A stretch of 64,000 nt of DNA, from positions 1-64,000 of the forward strand of contig SFIY01000002.1 of assembly GCA_004555205.1 (NCBI GenBank), read 5' to 3'. The notes under the pieces were generated by a model that was not told the DNA's origin, ran no database searches, and saw only the letters and a program-made list of their open reading frames with translations. This document shows, piece after piece, positions 1 through 7,439 of this stretch (position 1 is its first letter; the number at the start of each line of letters is the position of its first letter). A program made the position numbers and the translations under genes. This DNA is from Clostridiales bacterium (GTDB lineage: Bacteria; Bacillota; Clostridia; Oscillospirales; Oscillospiraceae).

Positions 1-131
1 TGTCCGTAACATACTTCACGAACAGCAGGGTCAGGATATAGTCTTTATACTGAGAGGCGTCCATGCCGCCCCTCAGTTTATCGCAGCTCGCCCAAAGGGG
101 AGCTGTACAGCTCATTTTTCTTGATTGCCAT
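1..131 (-). pseudogene. hsdM: HsdM N-terminus (type I restriction-modification methylase), partial and frameshifted
   Basis: Starting at the ATG at 131-129 the minus strand reads MAIKKNELYSS, then stops after 17 codons. If one C of the CCCC run at 97-100 is dropped, the frame continues to the left edge as SLWASCDKLRGGMDASQYKD and then YILTLLFVKYVTD, the typical N-terminal helical region of type I N6-adenine methylase HsdM. The gene therefore starts here and leaves the window, with a +1 frameshift at codons 12-13. An internal ATG at 64-62 follows a GAGGGGCGGC purine-rich stretch and could reinitiate translation. The family recognition rests on only about 43 residues but the pattern is strong. 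The shift may be a real mutation, a slippage site or a sequencing error. The AlbA_2 gene lies 74 bp upstream in the same orientation. Confidence 0.72.
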
Positions 132-205
132 GTTTGCTTACCACACTTCTCTTAATTTGTTGTTTCTGCTTTCCCGCGAATCGGTTTCACAGGAACCGCC
201 TTGTG

Positions 206-1663
206 TTATCTTTTCAATTTGTATACGCGGTTCTTATTGTTACCCTCTGCAACGACAACACCCTCATCCAGGAGCTCCTTCAACAGCTGCTTTACGCGCG
301 TGCTCTTTACACCCAGCAGTTCAGCAATATCTGTATTCTTCGCAGAAACATGATCTGTAAGATATGTGATAATTTCATTCTTTTGCCGTGCGGATTTTAT
401 CGTCACTTTTTTATCGTCACTTTTTATCGTCGCTTTTTTATCGTCACTTTTCTTGAATGCTAGCGACAACATAATCCGATCAGGATCGAAGTTTTCAGAG
501 ATCACCGGTGCGGTCCACCCCTGTTCACGCCACACACGGAAGATGTTGGGGATGCCGCTGCCTGCGCGCTCACCAATATCGATCAGGTTGAACATTTTCA
601 GCATAGTACCGTTACGGGGATCAGACACGCCGCCGCTCTTTGCGGTATCAATCTCAATGCGGAAGTTGCCGGGATTGGACATAGTAATGGCATCGCGCTT
701 TTTGATGACTACCAATCCCTGTCTGCCGTAATAGTCAGCATTGACCAGACAGTTGGCCAATGCCTCGCGCAGAGCCTGATGCACGGAGGTATCGTCTACG
801 CGGGCACCACCCTCCATTTTGAAGGGCACTTTGATATCCTGCGTCAGCTTGTTGTAAACGCGGAAATAGAAGTCATAAACGTTGCCGCTCCAATCCCCGG
901 AGGAGGAGATAATGCGGTCTGTCCAACGGGTATCGGCGTCATACTGTTCCTGATAATCAAGGAAATAGGCATTATACTCCCGCACGATGTCATACTCATT
1001 GCCAAACATAAGAAGTCCTGCGGAAGTAGGGTGCTTCTTTCCGTCAGAACCGATGCCCACAGCACCGAGTTTCATCAGAAAGTCCTCGTCCTCCAAAGCC
1101 TCCCATACATGACCGGGTCGGGAAAGGCGCATCCGCTGACGATAGCTGCGGACGCTTTCCTTGTTGAAGACGCTCATATCCATTTCATTCAGAACCAGCA
1201 TATCCTGCGTCTTGACGGACGCATCACGCACCATGGCCTGATATTCCTCTTTGGTGCATTTGTAATCACCCTCACCGTTGCGGCGATAGGTGGACAGCGG
1301 GTTTCCATCCACATAGACCGGACGATAGGACCGCTCGGCGCGGGGCACATTGATGACCACAATATGGTCGCCGTCCACTTCCTGCACAAATACATCCTTG
1401 GAAGACAGTAAATTCACGCTGGTCTTATTGGGATTGTTGGCGATGTCCCAAAATTCCTTGATTAGTCTGTCAGGATCGGGAAGGTCAATCGTATGCAGCG
1501 TCTTGTCGGGCCATTCTTCCACACCCAACAAAATGATGCCGCCATGAGTATTGGCAAACGCTGAATAGGTCTCCCAGATGCTTCCGGGCAGACCGCCCAT
1601 GGCCTTTTTCGCCTCAATGCGGTTATTCTCTCTATATTTTTCAAGATTGCTGAAATCAATCAT
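206..1663 (-). CDS. AlbA_2/Schlafen-like ATP-binding protein with C-terminal winged helix
   Basis: 485 residues. Residues about 12-130 match the AlbA_2 (Schlafen AlbA) domain, with the E-A-K-K start and the FANTHGGIILLGVEE core. Residues about 280-400 resemble the GHKL-like ATP-binding half of these proteins (EALANCLVNADYYG, SDPRNGTM, GERAGSGIPNIF). Residues about 425-485 look like a winged helix (NTDIAELLGVKSTRVKQLL). Between the last two lies a tandem nine-residue repeat (SDDKKATIK). Proteins of this build are usually annotated as putative transcriptional regulators or ATP-binding proteins and are often found in type I restriction loci, which fits the hsdM start 74 bp downstream. The start codon overlaps the stop of the XRE gene by 4 bp (ATGA), so the two are translationally coupled. 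Exact function unknown; a regulatory or defence role is inference. Confidence 0.8.
   Translation of the reverse strand: MIDFSNLEKYRENNRIEAKKAMGGLPGSIWETYSAFANTHGGIILLGVEEWPDKTLHTIDLPDPDRLIKEFWDIANNPNKTSVNLLSSKDVFVQEVDGDHIVVINVPRAERSYRPVYVDGNPLSTYRRNGEGDYKCTKEEYQAMVRDASVKTQDMLVLNEMDMSVFNKESVRSYRQRMRLSRPGHVWEALEDEDFLMKLGAVGIGSDGKKHPTSAGLLMFGNEYDIVREYNAYFLDYQEQYDADTRWTDRIISSSGDWSGNVYDFYFRVYNKLTQDIKVPFKMEGGARVDDTSVHQALREALANCLVNADYYGRQGLVVIKKRDAITMSNPGNFRIEIDTAKSGGVSDPRNGTMLKMFNLIDIGERAGSGIPNIFRVWREQGWTAPVISENFDPDRIMLSLAFKKSDDKKATIKSDDKKVTIKSARQKNEIITYLTDHVSAKNTDIAELLGVKSTRVKQLLKELLDEGVVVAEGNNKNRVYKLKR
399..447. repeat. short tandem repeats, units of 13-14 bp, inside the AlbA_2 gene
   Basis: The motif ATCGTCAC (one copy ATCGTCGC) recurs at 399, 413, 426 and 440, i.e. 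at steps of 14, 13 and 14 bp, separated by T runs. Two steps make 27 bp, which encodes the nine-residue SDDKKATIK-type repeat in the linker before the winged helix. Loss or gain of a single unit would shift the reading frame. Confidence 0.8.
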
Positions 1664-1902
1664 ACCGTGCCCTCCTGAATTCTGTTCTCACGCCAGCTTT
1701 TTTCAAGCGGCTCATAGGGGAGGTCATTCTCCTCACAATACTGCTTCAAAGCTTTCATTGCCTTGATGTTGGGGCGGGCCTTTCCGTTTTCCCAACGATT
1801 CACGGTTGTAAAAGAAACGCCAAGAGCGTTGCCAAATTCTGTTTGATTCATCAGACAAGACAATCTGAAATTCTTAATTTCGGAACTGAAAGGCATCTGC
1901 AA
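1660..1902 (-). CDS. XRE-family helix-turn-helix regulator
   Basis: 80 residues, a single HTH_3 domain: NQTEFGNALGVSFTTVNRWE is the helix-turn-helix at about residues 19-38, with GKARPN after it. It lacks any effector domain. It is the first gene of the unit XRE-AlbA_2-hsdM and overlaps the next gene by 4 bp. The start is supported by AAAGGAG about 9 bases upstream. A strong promoter and a perfect palindrome lie directly upstream, so autorepression is likely (inference). Such small XRE proteins act as controllers of restriction systems or as antitoxin-like repressors; which applies here cannot be read from the sequence. Confidence 0.85.
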   Translation of the reverse strand: MQMPFSSEIKNFRLSCLMNQTEFGNALGVSFTTVNRWENGKARPNIKAMKALKQYCEENDLPYEPLEKSWRENRIQEGTV

Positions 1903-1928
1903 CTCTCCTTTACCAGATGATTAAACTT

Positions 1929-1957
1929 ATTATATCACTGATATAGCGTTTTTACAA
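1929..1957 (-). promoter_or_regulatory. sigma-A promoter of the XRE-AlbA_2-hsdM unit
   Basis: On the minus strand TTGTAA (1957-1952), a 17-bp spacer and a perfect TATAAT (1934-1929) lie 27 bp before the XRE start codon. Confidence 0.8.
1931..1945. promoter_or_regulatory. palindromic operator overlapping the -10 box
   Basis: TATATCACTGATATA is a perfect inverted repeat with 7-bp arms around a central C. It covers part of the -10 box and the spacer, the usual position for repression by a dimeric XRE protein. The binding protein is inferred to be the adjacent XRE gene product. Confidence 0.65.
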
Positions 1958-1979
1958 CATCAAGTATGTGCTTTAATGC

Positions 1980-2018
1980 AAAAAAGCGCCCATCGGTCAG
2001 AGATTGACCGATGGGCGC
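1980..2018 (-). terminator. Rho-independent terminator after the tnpV unit
   Basis: Perfect 14-bp stem (1986-1999 with 2005-2018), 5-base loop, followed on the minus strand by TTTTTT at 1985-1980. Confidence 0.9.
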
Positions 2019-2035
2019 CGCTACAATATCTTCAG

Positions 2036-2299
2036 TTATTCCTCCATGACTTCCAGCATCATTCTGGCGCCCAACTTGAAGCTATTTTGAAAAATCAGGC
2101 AATCAGTTATCGTCTGACACTCTCGCACACAATCCGTGTACTTCTCAAACAGTTCTTTCTGATCATCTGTCATGGTTGCCCGAAGCTTTTCTTCGTTTCT
2201 GCAGATCAACTCCTGCAGTTTCCTATACTCCTTACAGGAAAAGGTATCGTACTCGGTTGGCTCGATATTGCCGTACCAGAATTCTTCGAGGATTCTCAT
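2036..2299 (-). CDS. small mobile-element cargo protein (DUF6809-like)
   Basis: 87 residues, charged and mostly helical, with three cysteines (FSCKEYRKLQELICRNEEKL). It resembles short proteins encoded directly downstream of TnpV in clostridial mobile elements (DUF6809-like; family name from memory, moderate certainty). The start overlaps the tnpV stop by 4 bp, so the two genes form one unit that ends at the terminator at 1980-2018. No function is known. The gene is of lower GC content than the housekeeping genes from 2831 on. Confidence 0.6.
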   Translation of the reverse strand: MRILEEFWYGNIEPTEYDTFSCKEYRKLQELICRNEEKLRATMTDDQKELFEKYTDCVRECQTITDCLIFQNSFKLGARMMLEVMEE

Positions 2300-2676
2300 A
2301 CAGCGCCCTCCCCGTAGATCAGTTCCCGGAGGATGATTTCCTCTGCGCGGTTACGGATGTTGTTCATGGCTCCGACCCACGCCATCGGGTCAGCAACCTT
2401 CAAATCCTCGGTCACACCCTCGGCAGCCTTCATCTGCTCGACGATCAGGGACAAACTCTCCTGCGCCTGCTCGTTCAAGTCTGCCAGATAGGTCCAGAGC
2501 TTGCCGCTGAGAACCAAATTGTTAAACAGGATCGGGTGCTCCATTTTGAGATACTCCCGGTGCAAACGGCCCCATTTCCCGATGGGGCGAAGCTCTTCGG
2601 GCAGGGCTAAATTGGGCAGAAAATAGTCCCCGACAAGGGTGTATTCCAAGCCATTTTTAATGATTGTTTTTCGCAT
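2296..2676 (-). CDS. tnpV: transposon-encoded protein TnpV
   Basis: 126 residues. The sequence LEYTLVGDYFLPNLALPEE and the following GKWGRLHREYLKMEHPILFN are characteristic of the TnpV family, small proteins of unknown function carried by clostridial transposons. The frame is open further upstream to 2709, but the ATG at 2676-2674 is preceded by AAAGGAG at good spacing, so I start there. No transposase, integrase or relaxase is in the window, so tnpV and its downstream partner look like the remnant of an element. Tandem repeats precede the gene. Confidence 0.75.
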   Translation of the reverse strand: MRKTIIKNGLEYTLVGDYFLPNLALPEELRPIGKWGRLHREYLKMEHPILFNNLVLSGKLWTYLADLNEQAQESLSLIVEQMKAAEGVTEDLKVADPMAWVGAMNNIRNRAEEIILRELIYGEGAV

Positions 2677-2688
2677 GTTTTTTGCTCC

Positions 2689-2743
2689 TTTTACGACAAA
2701 TTCCATCATAGCCCGGCTTTTGTGTCGTAAAAGTGTCGTAAAA
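2689..2743. repeat. 11-bp tandem repeat plus inverted half copy upstream of tnpV
   Basis: GTGTCGTAAAA occurs twice head to tail at 2722-2732 and 2733-2743; its core GTCGTAAAA recurs inverted at 2689-2697, where it overlaps the tnpV ribosome binding region. Further right, CTTGATATATCAAG (2768-2781) is a perfect palindrome beside an A run. The 2677-2830 gap holds no gene. Confidence 0.7.
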
Positions 2744-2830
2744 TCAGGTTGTCAAAATCGAAAAAAGCTTGATATATCAAGGGTTTCCGGCTTCAAGTTA
2801 ATACCATGCCGTGGCACACGAAAAGAATCC

Positions 2831-4192
2831 TCATTGTGTCCCCTCTCCTTTCCTGATCCTGCGGTAGAGCAGCAGCGCCACGATCAACGAAATACTGTCC
2901 ACCGTGGGCTGCACCAGCATACAGCCGTACAGCGGCAGCAGCGCATCCATGATAAACAGCAGCGGGATGTCCAGCACGCCCTTACGCAAAACGGAGCAGA
3001 TCAATGACTCCCCGGCCTTCCCCATGGCCTGGAACTGAACGATCATCGGATAGCACACCGACATCATAGGCATGGCCGTCACCATCAAGCGCAGGAACGA
3101 TGCGCCGTAGGCCACTGTCTGAGGGTTTTTGATGAACAGCCCCACCAGCGGCTCGGCGAAGATCTCGAACAGTATCAGGCAGCAAAGGGAAAAGCTCACC
3201 GCCGTCAGCGTGCCGAAGCGGAACGCCTGACTGCGCCGCGCTGTGTTCCCTGCGGCGTGGTTATAGGCCAGCAGCGGCAGCAGACCGTTGGCGACACCGA
3301 TGGAGAAATACAGCGGCAGTTGGTCGATCTTTTTCACAATGCCCAGCGCCGCCACCGCCTCCGTGGGGTAGGCGGAGACGAATTTTGCCTGCGCCGCCAC
3401 GGCCACTACGGTCAGCGCATACTGCAGCGCCGACGGGAAACCGATCACCAGAATACCGCCCAGATGGGCGCGGATGTGACGCAGATGCCCCGGTGCAACG
3501 GACAGCACCGTGTCCTGCCGCCGCCGAAAAATGCCGCACAGGAAATAGACGGTCGCTGCCATGTTGGAGATGGCCGTAGCGATACCGGCCCCTGCGGCGC
3601 CCCACCCCAAAAAACGGGGCAGGACAAACAGCGGATCAAGGGCGATATTCAATACACCGCCCAGTGACACACCCACAAAGGCGCGGCGTGCGCTGCCCTC
3701 AGCGCGTACCAGATTGGCCAGCAGCGTGTTCAGCACGGTCCAAGGCCCGCCGATCACCACCACCCACTTGGCGTAGGCCATGACGACGGCAAAGGTCTCC
3801 TCCCGTGCGCCGCACAGGGTCAGGATCGGGCGCTCCAGCAGCCAAAACAACAGGGCAAACAGAATACCCATCACCAGGCCGCCCCAGAACGACACGGAGG
3901 CGATCTGTCTGGCCCGGTTCGGCTCTTTTTTGCCCAGGGCCCGTGCAATGGCGCTGGCGCCGCCCACGCCGAACAGGTTGGAGATGGCGGTCAGCATCAC
4001 AAAGCACGGCGAGACAACGGTGATGGCCGCCGTCTGCACCGGATTGTTAATCAGCCCCACAAAATAGGTGTCCGCCAGATTGTAGAGCAGGGCAATCATC
4101 TGGCTGGCAATGGCAGGAACGATCTGCAGCAGCACCGCCTTTTTGATGGGCGTATTTTCAAATATTTCCGTTCTGTTTTGCAGCGATGACAA
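2831..4192 (-). CDS. MATE family efflux transporter
   Basis: 453 residues, about 12 hydrophobic segments in two homologous halves. The N-terminus has the MatE signature IVPAIASQMIALLYNLADTY followed by FVGLINNPVQTAAITVVSP, and GVGGASAIARALGKKE in the first cytoplasmic region. Members export drugs or metabolites in exchange for Na+ or H+ at the cytoplasmic membrane; the substrate here cannot be told. It stands alone between the mobile-element remnant and the M18 peptidase and is of higher GC than the genes to its left. Subgroup is closest to the clostridial multidrug-type MATE proteins rather than MurJ. Confidence 0.9.
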   Translation of the reverse strand: MSSLQNRTEIFENTPIKKAVLLQIVPAIASQMIALLYNLADTYFVGLINNPVQTAAITVVSPCFVMLTAISNLFGVGGASAIARALGKKEPNRARQIASVSFWGGLVMGILFALLFWLLERPILTLCGAREETFAVVMAYAKWVVVIGGPWTVLNTLLANLVRAEGSARRAFVGVSLGGVLNIALDPLFVLPRFLGWGAAGAGIATAISNMAATVYFLCGIFRRRQDTVLSVAPGHLRHIRAHLGGILVIGFPSALQYALTVVAVAAQAKFVSAYPTEAVAALGIVKKIDQLPLYFSIGVANGLLPLLAYNHAAGNTARRSQAFRFGTLTAVSFSLCCLILFEIFAEPLVGLFIKNPQTVAYGASFLRLMVTAMPMMSVCYPMIVQFQAMGKAGESLICSVLRKGVLDIPLLFIMDALLPLYGCMLVQPTVDSISLIVALLLYRRIRKGEGTQ

Positions 4193-4219
4193 ATTTCTTG
4201 CCTTCCTTCATGGCGCAAA

Positions 4220-4242
4220 ACACCGGCATGATACGCCGGTGT
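4220..4242 (-). terminator. possible weak terminator after the M18 gene
   Basis: ACACCGGC and GCCGGTGT pair around a 7-base loop; on the minus strand only TTTTG follows. The 4193-4358 gap also holds two further short hairpins (4269-4284 and 4309-4331) and no gene. Confidence 0.45.
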
Positions 4243-4358
4243 CCTGCGTTTTTCCGTCTTGCAGGGATTGCCGCCGCAGCGGCAGTCCTGCGCGACGCAC
4301 GGCTGACAGCAGCCTCCACGCAGCAGGCTGCCGTCATAGTCCGCAGATAATTTAATAA

Positions 4359-5753
4359 TTATTCAGCCTCATAAACGGCCTTGCAGCCCTTGTAGGTCAT
4401 GAAGCAGTCCAGCTTGGCCACCGTTTCAAAGGGTGCGTGCATACTCAGCACCGGCACGCCGGCATCCAGCGTGGCAATATTGCGGTTGGCCATGTACTGT
4501 GCCACCGTCCCGCCGCCGCCGGCGTCCACCTTGCCCAGCTCGCTCATCTGCCAGATCACATCCGCCTCATCGAACACGCGGCGCAGGAACGCCACGGTTT
4601 CGGCATCCGCATCGGAGGAGCCGCTCTTACCCCGCGCGCCGGTGTACTTGCACAGGCCGATACCGTGGTTGATGCGGGCCACATTGCGCTTGTCGAACAC
4701 ATCGGCGAAGTTCGGGTCATAGGCCGCCGTCACATCGCTGCTCAGGCAGAAGGAGTTTTCAAAGCACTCGCGCAGCGCCACGCCCTGCCCTTCGCACAAA
4801 TCCTGCATGAAGGTGTCAAAGGCCGCCGACTGCATACCCGTCACGCCCATGGAGCCGATCTCCTCCTTGTCCGCCAGCACACACACGGCGGTCTTGGCGG
4901 GCGCCTCACAGTCCAGCAGGCCCTGCAGGGCGGCGAAAGCGCACACCCGGTCATCGTGGCCGTAGGCGCCGATCAGGCTGGCGTCCAGGCCGATGTCGGT
5001 GGCATGCATCGCCGGCACAACCTCCAGCTCTGCGGAGATAAGATCCTCCTCTGTGATACCGTATTTATCATGCAGGCGCTTCATGATCTGCATTTTAAAG
5101 CGGTCCTTGTCCTCCTCATCGCCCAAAGGACGGCTGCCCAGCAGCACATTCAGATTTTCGGCGGGAATCGCCTCGTTCAGCGGCTTTTTCCCCTGTTCGG
5201 CGCCCAGATGGGGCAGCAGGTCGTTGATGACATACTGCGGCTCGTCGCCCTCGCCCAGCACCACGCACAGCGTTTCGCCGTTTTTCAGCGCCACCACGCC
5301 GCGCATCTGCAGGGGGATGGTCACCCACTGATACTTGCGGATACCGCCGTAATAGTGGGTCTTACCATAGGCCATCTCCCCCTCCTCATACAGGGGATTG
5401 GGCTTAAGGTCCAGGCGCGGGGAGTCAATGTGGGCGGCGATAATGCGGGCGCCGCCGGCCAAGCTCTCCTTGCCGATCACCGCCAGCATCACGCTCTTGC
5501 CCCGGTTGAGGACGTACACCTTACTGCCGGCTTTCAGCGCCATGCCGCGCCGGTAGGGCACAAAGCCGTGCTTTTCCGCCAGGGCCACCGTGTTGGCGGC
5601 ACATTCGCGCTCGGTTTTGCCCAGATTCAAATAGGTTTTGTAGGCAGCGCAGTATGCCTCCATAGCGGTCAGATCGCTGTCGCTGATGCGGTCATATCCG
5701 TTCTTGTTGGCGCTGAGCAGCTTCTCGCGCAGCACCTTCATTTCTTCACTCAT
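4359..5753 (-). CDS. M18 family zinc aminopeptidase
   Basis: 464 residues, the normal length for bacterial M18 aminopeptidases (aspartyl/leucyl aminopeptidase-like, tetrahedral dodecamers, two metal ions). Metal and catalytic motifs are visible: AAHIDSPRLDLKP with His108 and Asp110, DKEEIGSMG at about 295 with the catalytic/metal Glu residues, and SMHAPFETVAKLD near 437 with the last histidine. It is cytosolic and removes N-terminal residues from peptides. Its start overlaps the end of the Sua5-CoaE gene by 8 bp, so it is the last gene of that operon. Confidence 0.93.
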   Translation of the reverse strand: MSEEMKVLREKLLSANKNGYDRISDSDLTAMEAYCAAYKTYLNLGKTERECAANTVALAEKHGFVPYRRGMALKAGSKVYVLNRGKSVMLAVIGKESLAGGARIIAAHIDSPRLDLKPNPLYEEGEMAYGKTHYYGGIRKYQWVTIPLQMRGVVALKNGETLCVVLGEGDEPQYVINDLLPHLGAEQGKKPLNEAIPAENLNVLLGSRPLGDEEDKDRFKMQIMKRLHDKYGITEEDLISAELEVVPAMHATDIGLDASLIGAYGHDDRVCAFAALQGLLDCEAPAKTAVCVLADKEEIGSMGVTGMQSAAFDTFMQDLCEGQGVALRECFENSFCLSSDVTAAYDPNFADVFDKRNVARINHGIGLCKYTGARGKSGSSDADAETVAFLRRVFDEADVIWQMSELGKVDAGGGGTVAQYMANRNIATLDAGVPVLSMHAPFETVAKLDCFMTYKGCKAVYEAE

Positions 5754-7389
5754 GGCAATATCCTCCCGATTTTGCTTTCTCTATCATCTTTCGCAACTCC
5801 CGTGCGGCAAGCGCTTCAAACGCCGCGCTGTCGGGCGCGGTGTTCTCTAAAACCGCCGTGCAGTGGGTGCGGTAAAAGTCGTCGTCTTTCTGTGCGCCGA
5901 TGCGCAGCCTTGCGTATTCCTCGGAAATGCCGTCCCGCGCCATAATACGCCGTACGCGCAGCTCAGCGGGCGCAATCACGGCAACCGTAAAGTCGCACAG
6001 CCTGTCAATGCCGCTCTCCATCAGATTGATGGCGTCAATGGCCACCAACGGCGCGTCGGCCGCGTCGATCCGCGCCGTCAGCTCCGCGGGAAAATGCGCA
6101 TAGATGATGGCATTGAGCCGCTCCAGCGCTTCGTGATCGGCAAACACCACATTCCCCAGCTTCTGCCGGTCCAGCGTGCCGTCGGCGGTAAATACCCGGC
6201 CAAAGGCCGCCGCAATATCGCGCTGCAAAGCGGTATTGTTTTGCAGCATTTCGTGATAGATGGCATCGCAGTCCAGTACGCAGCCGCCCATTTTCTCAAT
6301 GGCACGCAGCGCGCTGGTTTTCCCTGCGCCGCTGCCGCCGGTAAGTCCGATGATGATTTGCTGTTTTGCCGCCACCGTGCGGAAGCCCGCCGCCTTTTTC
6401 AGACGGTTAACCACCGCCATGTCCAGGCCGCTCTCATCGGGGCACTGGGCATAAATTTCGGAAACCTCCGTACCGTCGAAGGCACGCAGGGCATCGAACA
6501 CGCGCCTGGCATGGCTGCGCCCGTCGCTCTCCGGCCCCAGAGACCGGACGATGTGGCCTGCAAACTGCGCGGCATATTCGTCAAAGCAGATAACGCCCGT
6601 CCGCGCCGTCAAATGGTGCTTTATATAGCGGGCACTGTCCCTGCCGGCGCCGGTCACCACCGTCACCGGTGCTTTGGGGGCATAGTGGCGGTACTTCATG
6701 CCGGGCGCTTTGGCCTTTTCGCCGTCGGCCAGCCGGTGTTTGACCGCCTTATCCACCTCCACGTCTCCCAGCACATCCACCAGCAGCTCCAGCGGCAAAC
6801 CACCCGGACGCAGCAGACGGGGCGGTGTAACGGTCAGGTCGATGATGGTGCTCTCCACCCCCACGGCGCAGGGGCCGCCATCCACGATGCCGTCGATTTT
6901 GCCCATCATATCCTCCGCCATATGCTGCGCGGTGGTAGGACTGGGTCTGCCCGAGGTATTGCCGCTGGGCGCGGCGATGGGCACACCGGCCTGCTCAATG
7001 ATAGCCAGCGTCAGCGGATGGTCGGGGCAGCGCACGCCCACCGTTTCCAGCCCGCCGGTGGTGCGCAGAGGCACAATGGGACGGCGCGGCAGGATCATGG
7101 TCAGCGGGCCGGGCCAGAACCTCTCCGCCAAAGCGTAGGCGCTGGGCGGCACATCACGGCAATAGCGCGCCAGCCAATCGGCGCCCCGCACATGGATGAT
7201 GAGCGGATTGTCCTGGGGACGGCCCTTGGCCTCAAAAATACGGCGCACCGCCTCTTCGTTCAGCGCATCCGCGCCCAGACCGTAGACCGTTTCCGTGGGA
7301 ATCCCCAGCAGGCCGCCGCGTCGGATGATCTCCGCCGCCGCGGCAACCGTCCCACGGTCTGTGTCGGGATGAAAAATCTTTGTTTCCAA
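5746..7389 (-). CDS. fusion of threonylcarbamoyl-AMP synthase (Sua5/TsaC) and dephospho-CoA kinase (CoaE)
   Basis: 547 residues in one frame. Residues 1-200 are a YrdC/Sua5 domain (PTETVYGLGADA at 31-42, KGRPQDNPLIIHV at 55-67, PSGNTSGRPSPT at 141-152), and 200-335 the Sua5 C-terminal domain (MKYRHYAPKAPV at 231-242). This part makes threonylcarbamoyl-AMP for tRNA t6A37. From about 343 a complete P-loop kinase follows (GLTGGSGAGKT at 348-358, LDCDAIYHEML soon after), the CoaE fold that phosphorylates dephospho-CoA in the last step of CoA synthesis. No linker, stop or frameshift is seen between them, so the fusion looks genuine. The two reactions are not sequential. tsaE and tsaB of the same t6A pathway lie at 15427-16577. 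Confidence 0.92.
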   Translation of the reverse strand: METKIFHPDTDRGTVAAAAEIIRRGGLLGIPTETVYGLGADALNEEAVRRIFEAKGRPQDNPLIIHVRGADWLARYCRDVPPSAYALAERFWPGPLTMILPRRPIVPLRTTGGLETVGVRCPDHPLTLAIIEQAGVPIAAPSGNTSGRPSPTTAQHMAEDMMGKIDGIVDGGPCAVGVESTIIDLTVTPPRLLRPGGLPLELLVDVLGDVEVDKAVKHRLADGEKAKAPGMKYRHYAPKAPVTVVTGAGRDSARYIKHHLTARTGVICFDEYAAQFAGHIVRSLGPESDGRSHARRVFDALRAFDGTEVSEIYAQCPDESGLDMAVVNRLKKAAGFRTVAAKQQIIIGLTGGSGAGKTSALRAIEKMGGCVLDCDAIYHEMLQNNTALQRDIAAAFGRVFTADGTLDRQKLGNVVFADHEALERLNAIIYAHFPAELTARIDAADAPLVAIDAINLMESGIDRLCDFTVAVIAPAELRVRRIMARDGISEEYARLRIGAQKDDDFYRTHCTAVLENTAPDSAAFEALAARELRKMIEKAKSGGYCHE

Positions 7390-7439
7390 GGTGAATACTT
7401 CCTTATTCCGAAAAAATCAACATATGTCTGATAAAACGA

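Noticed and set aside
206..2709. A complete insertion sequence or integrative element
   Set aside because: tnpV and its partner are cargo-type genes; no transposase, integrase or relaxase and no terminal inverted repeats were found.
4437..5945. Long plus-strand open frame (about 500 codons) opposite the M18 gene
   Set aside because: It is the complement of a well-conserved aminopeptidase, is rich in His, Arg and Gln, and has no RBS or motif; a GC-rich shadow frame.
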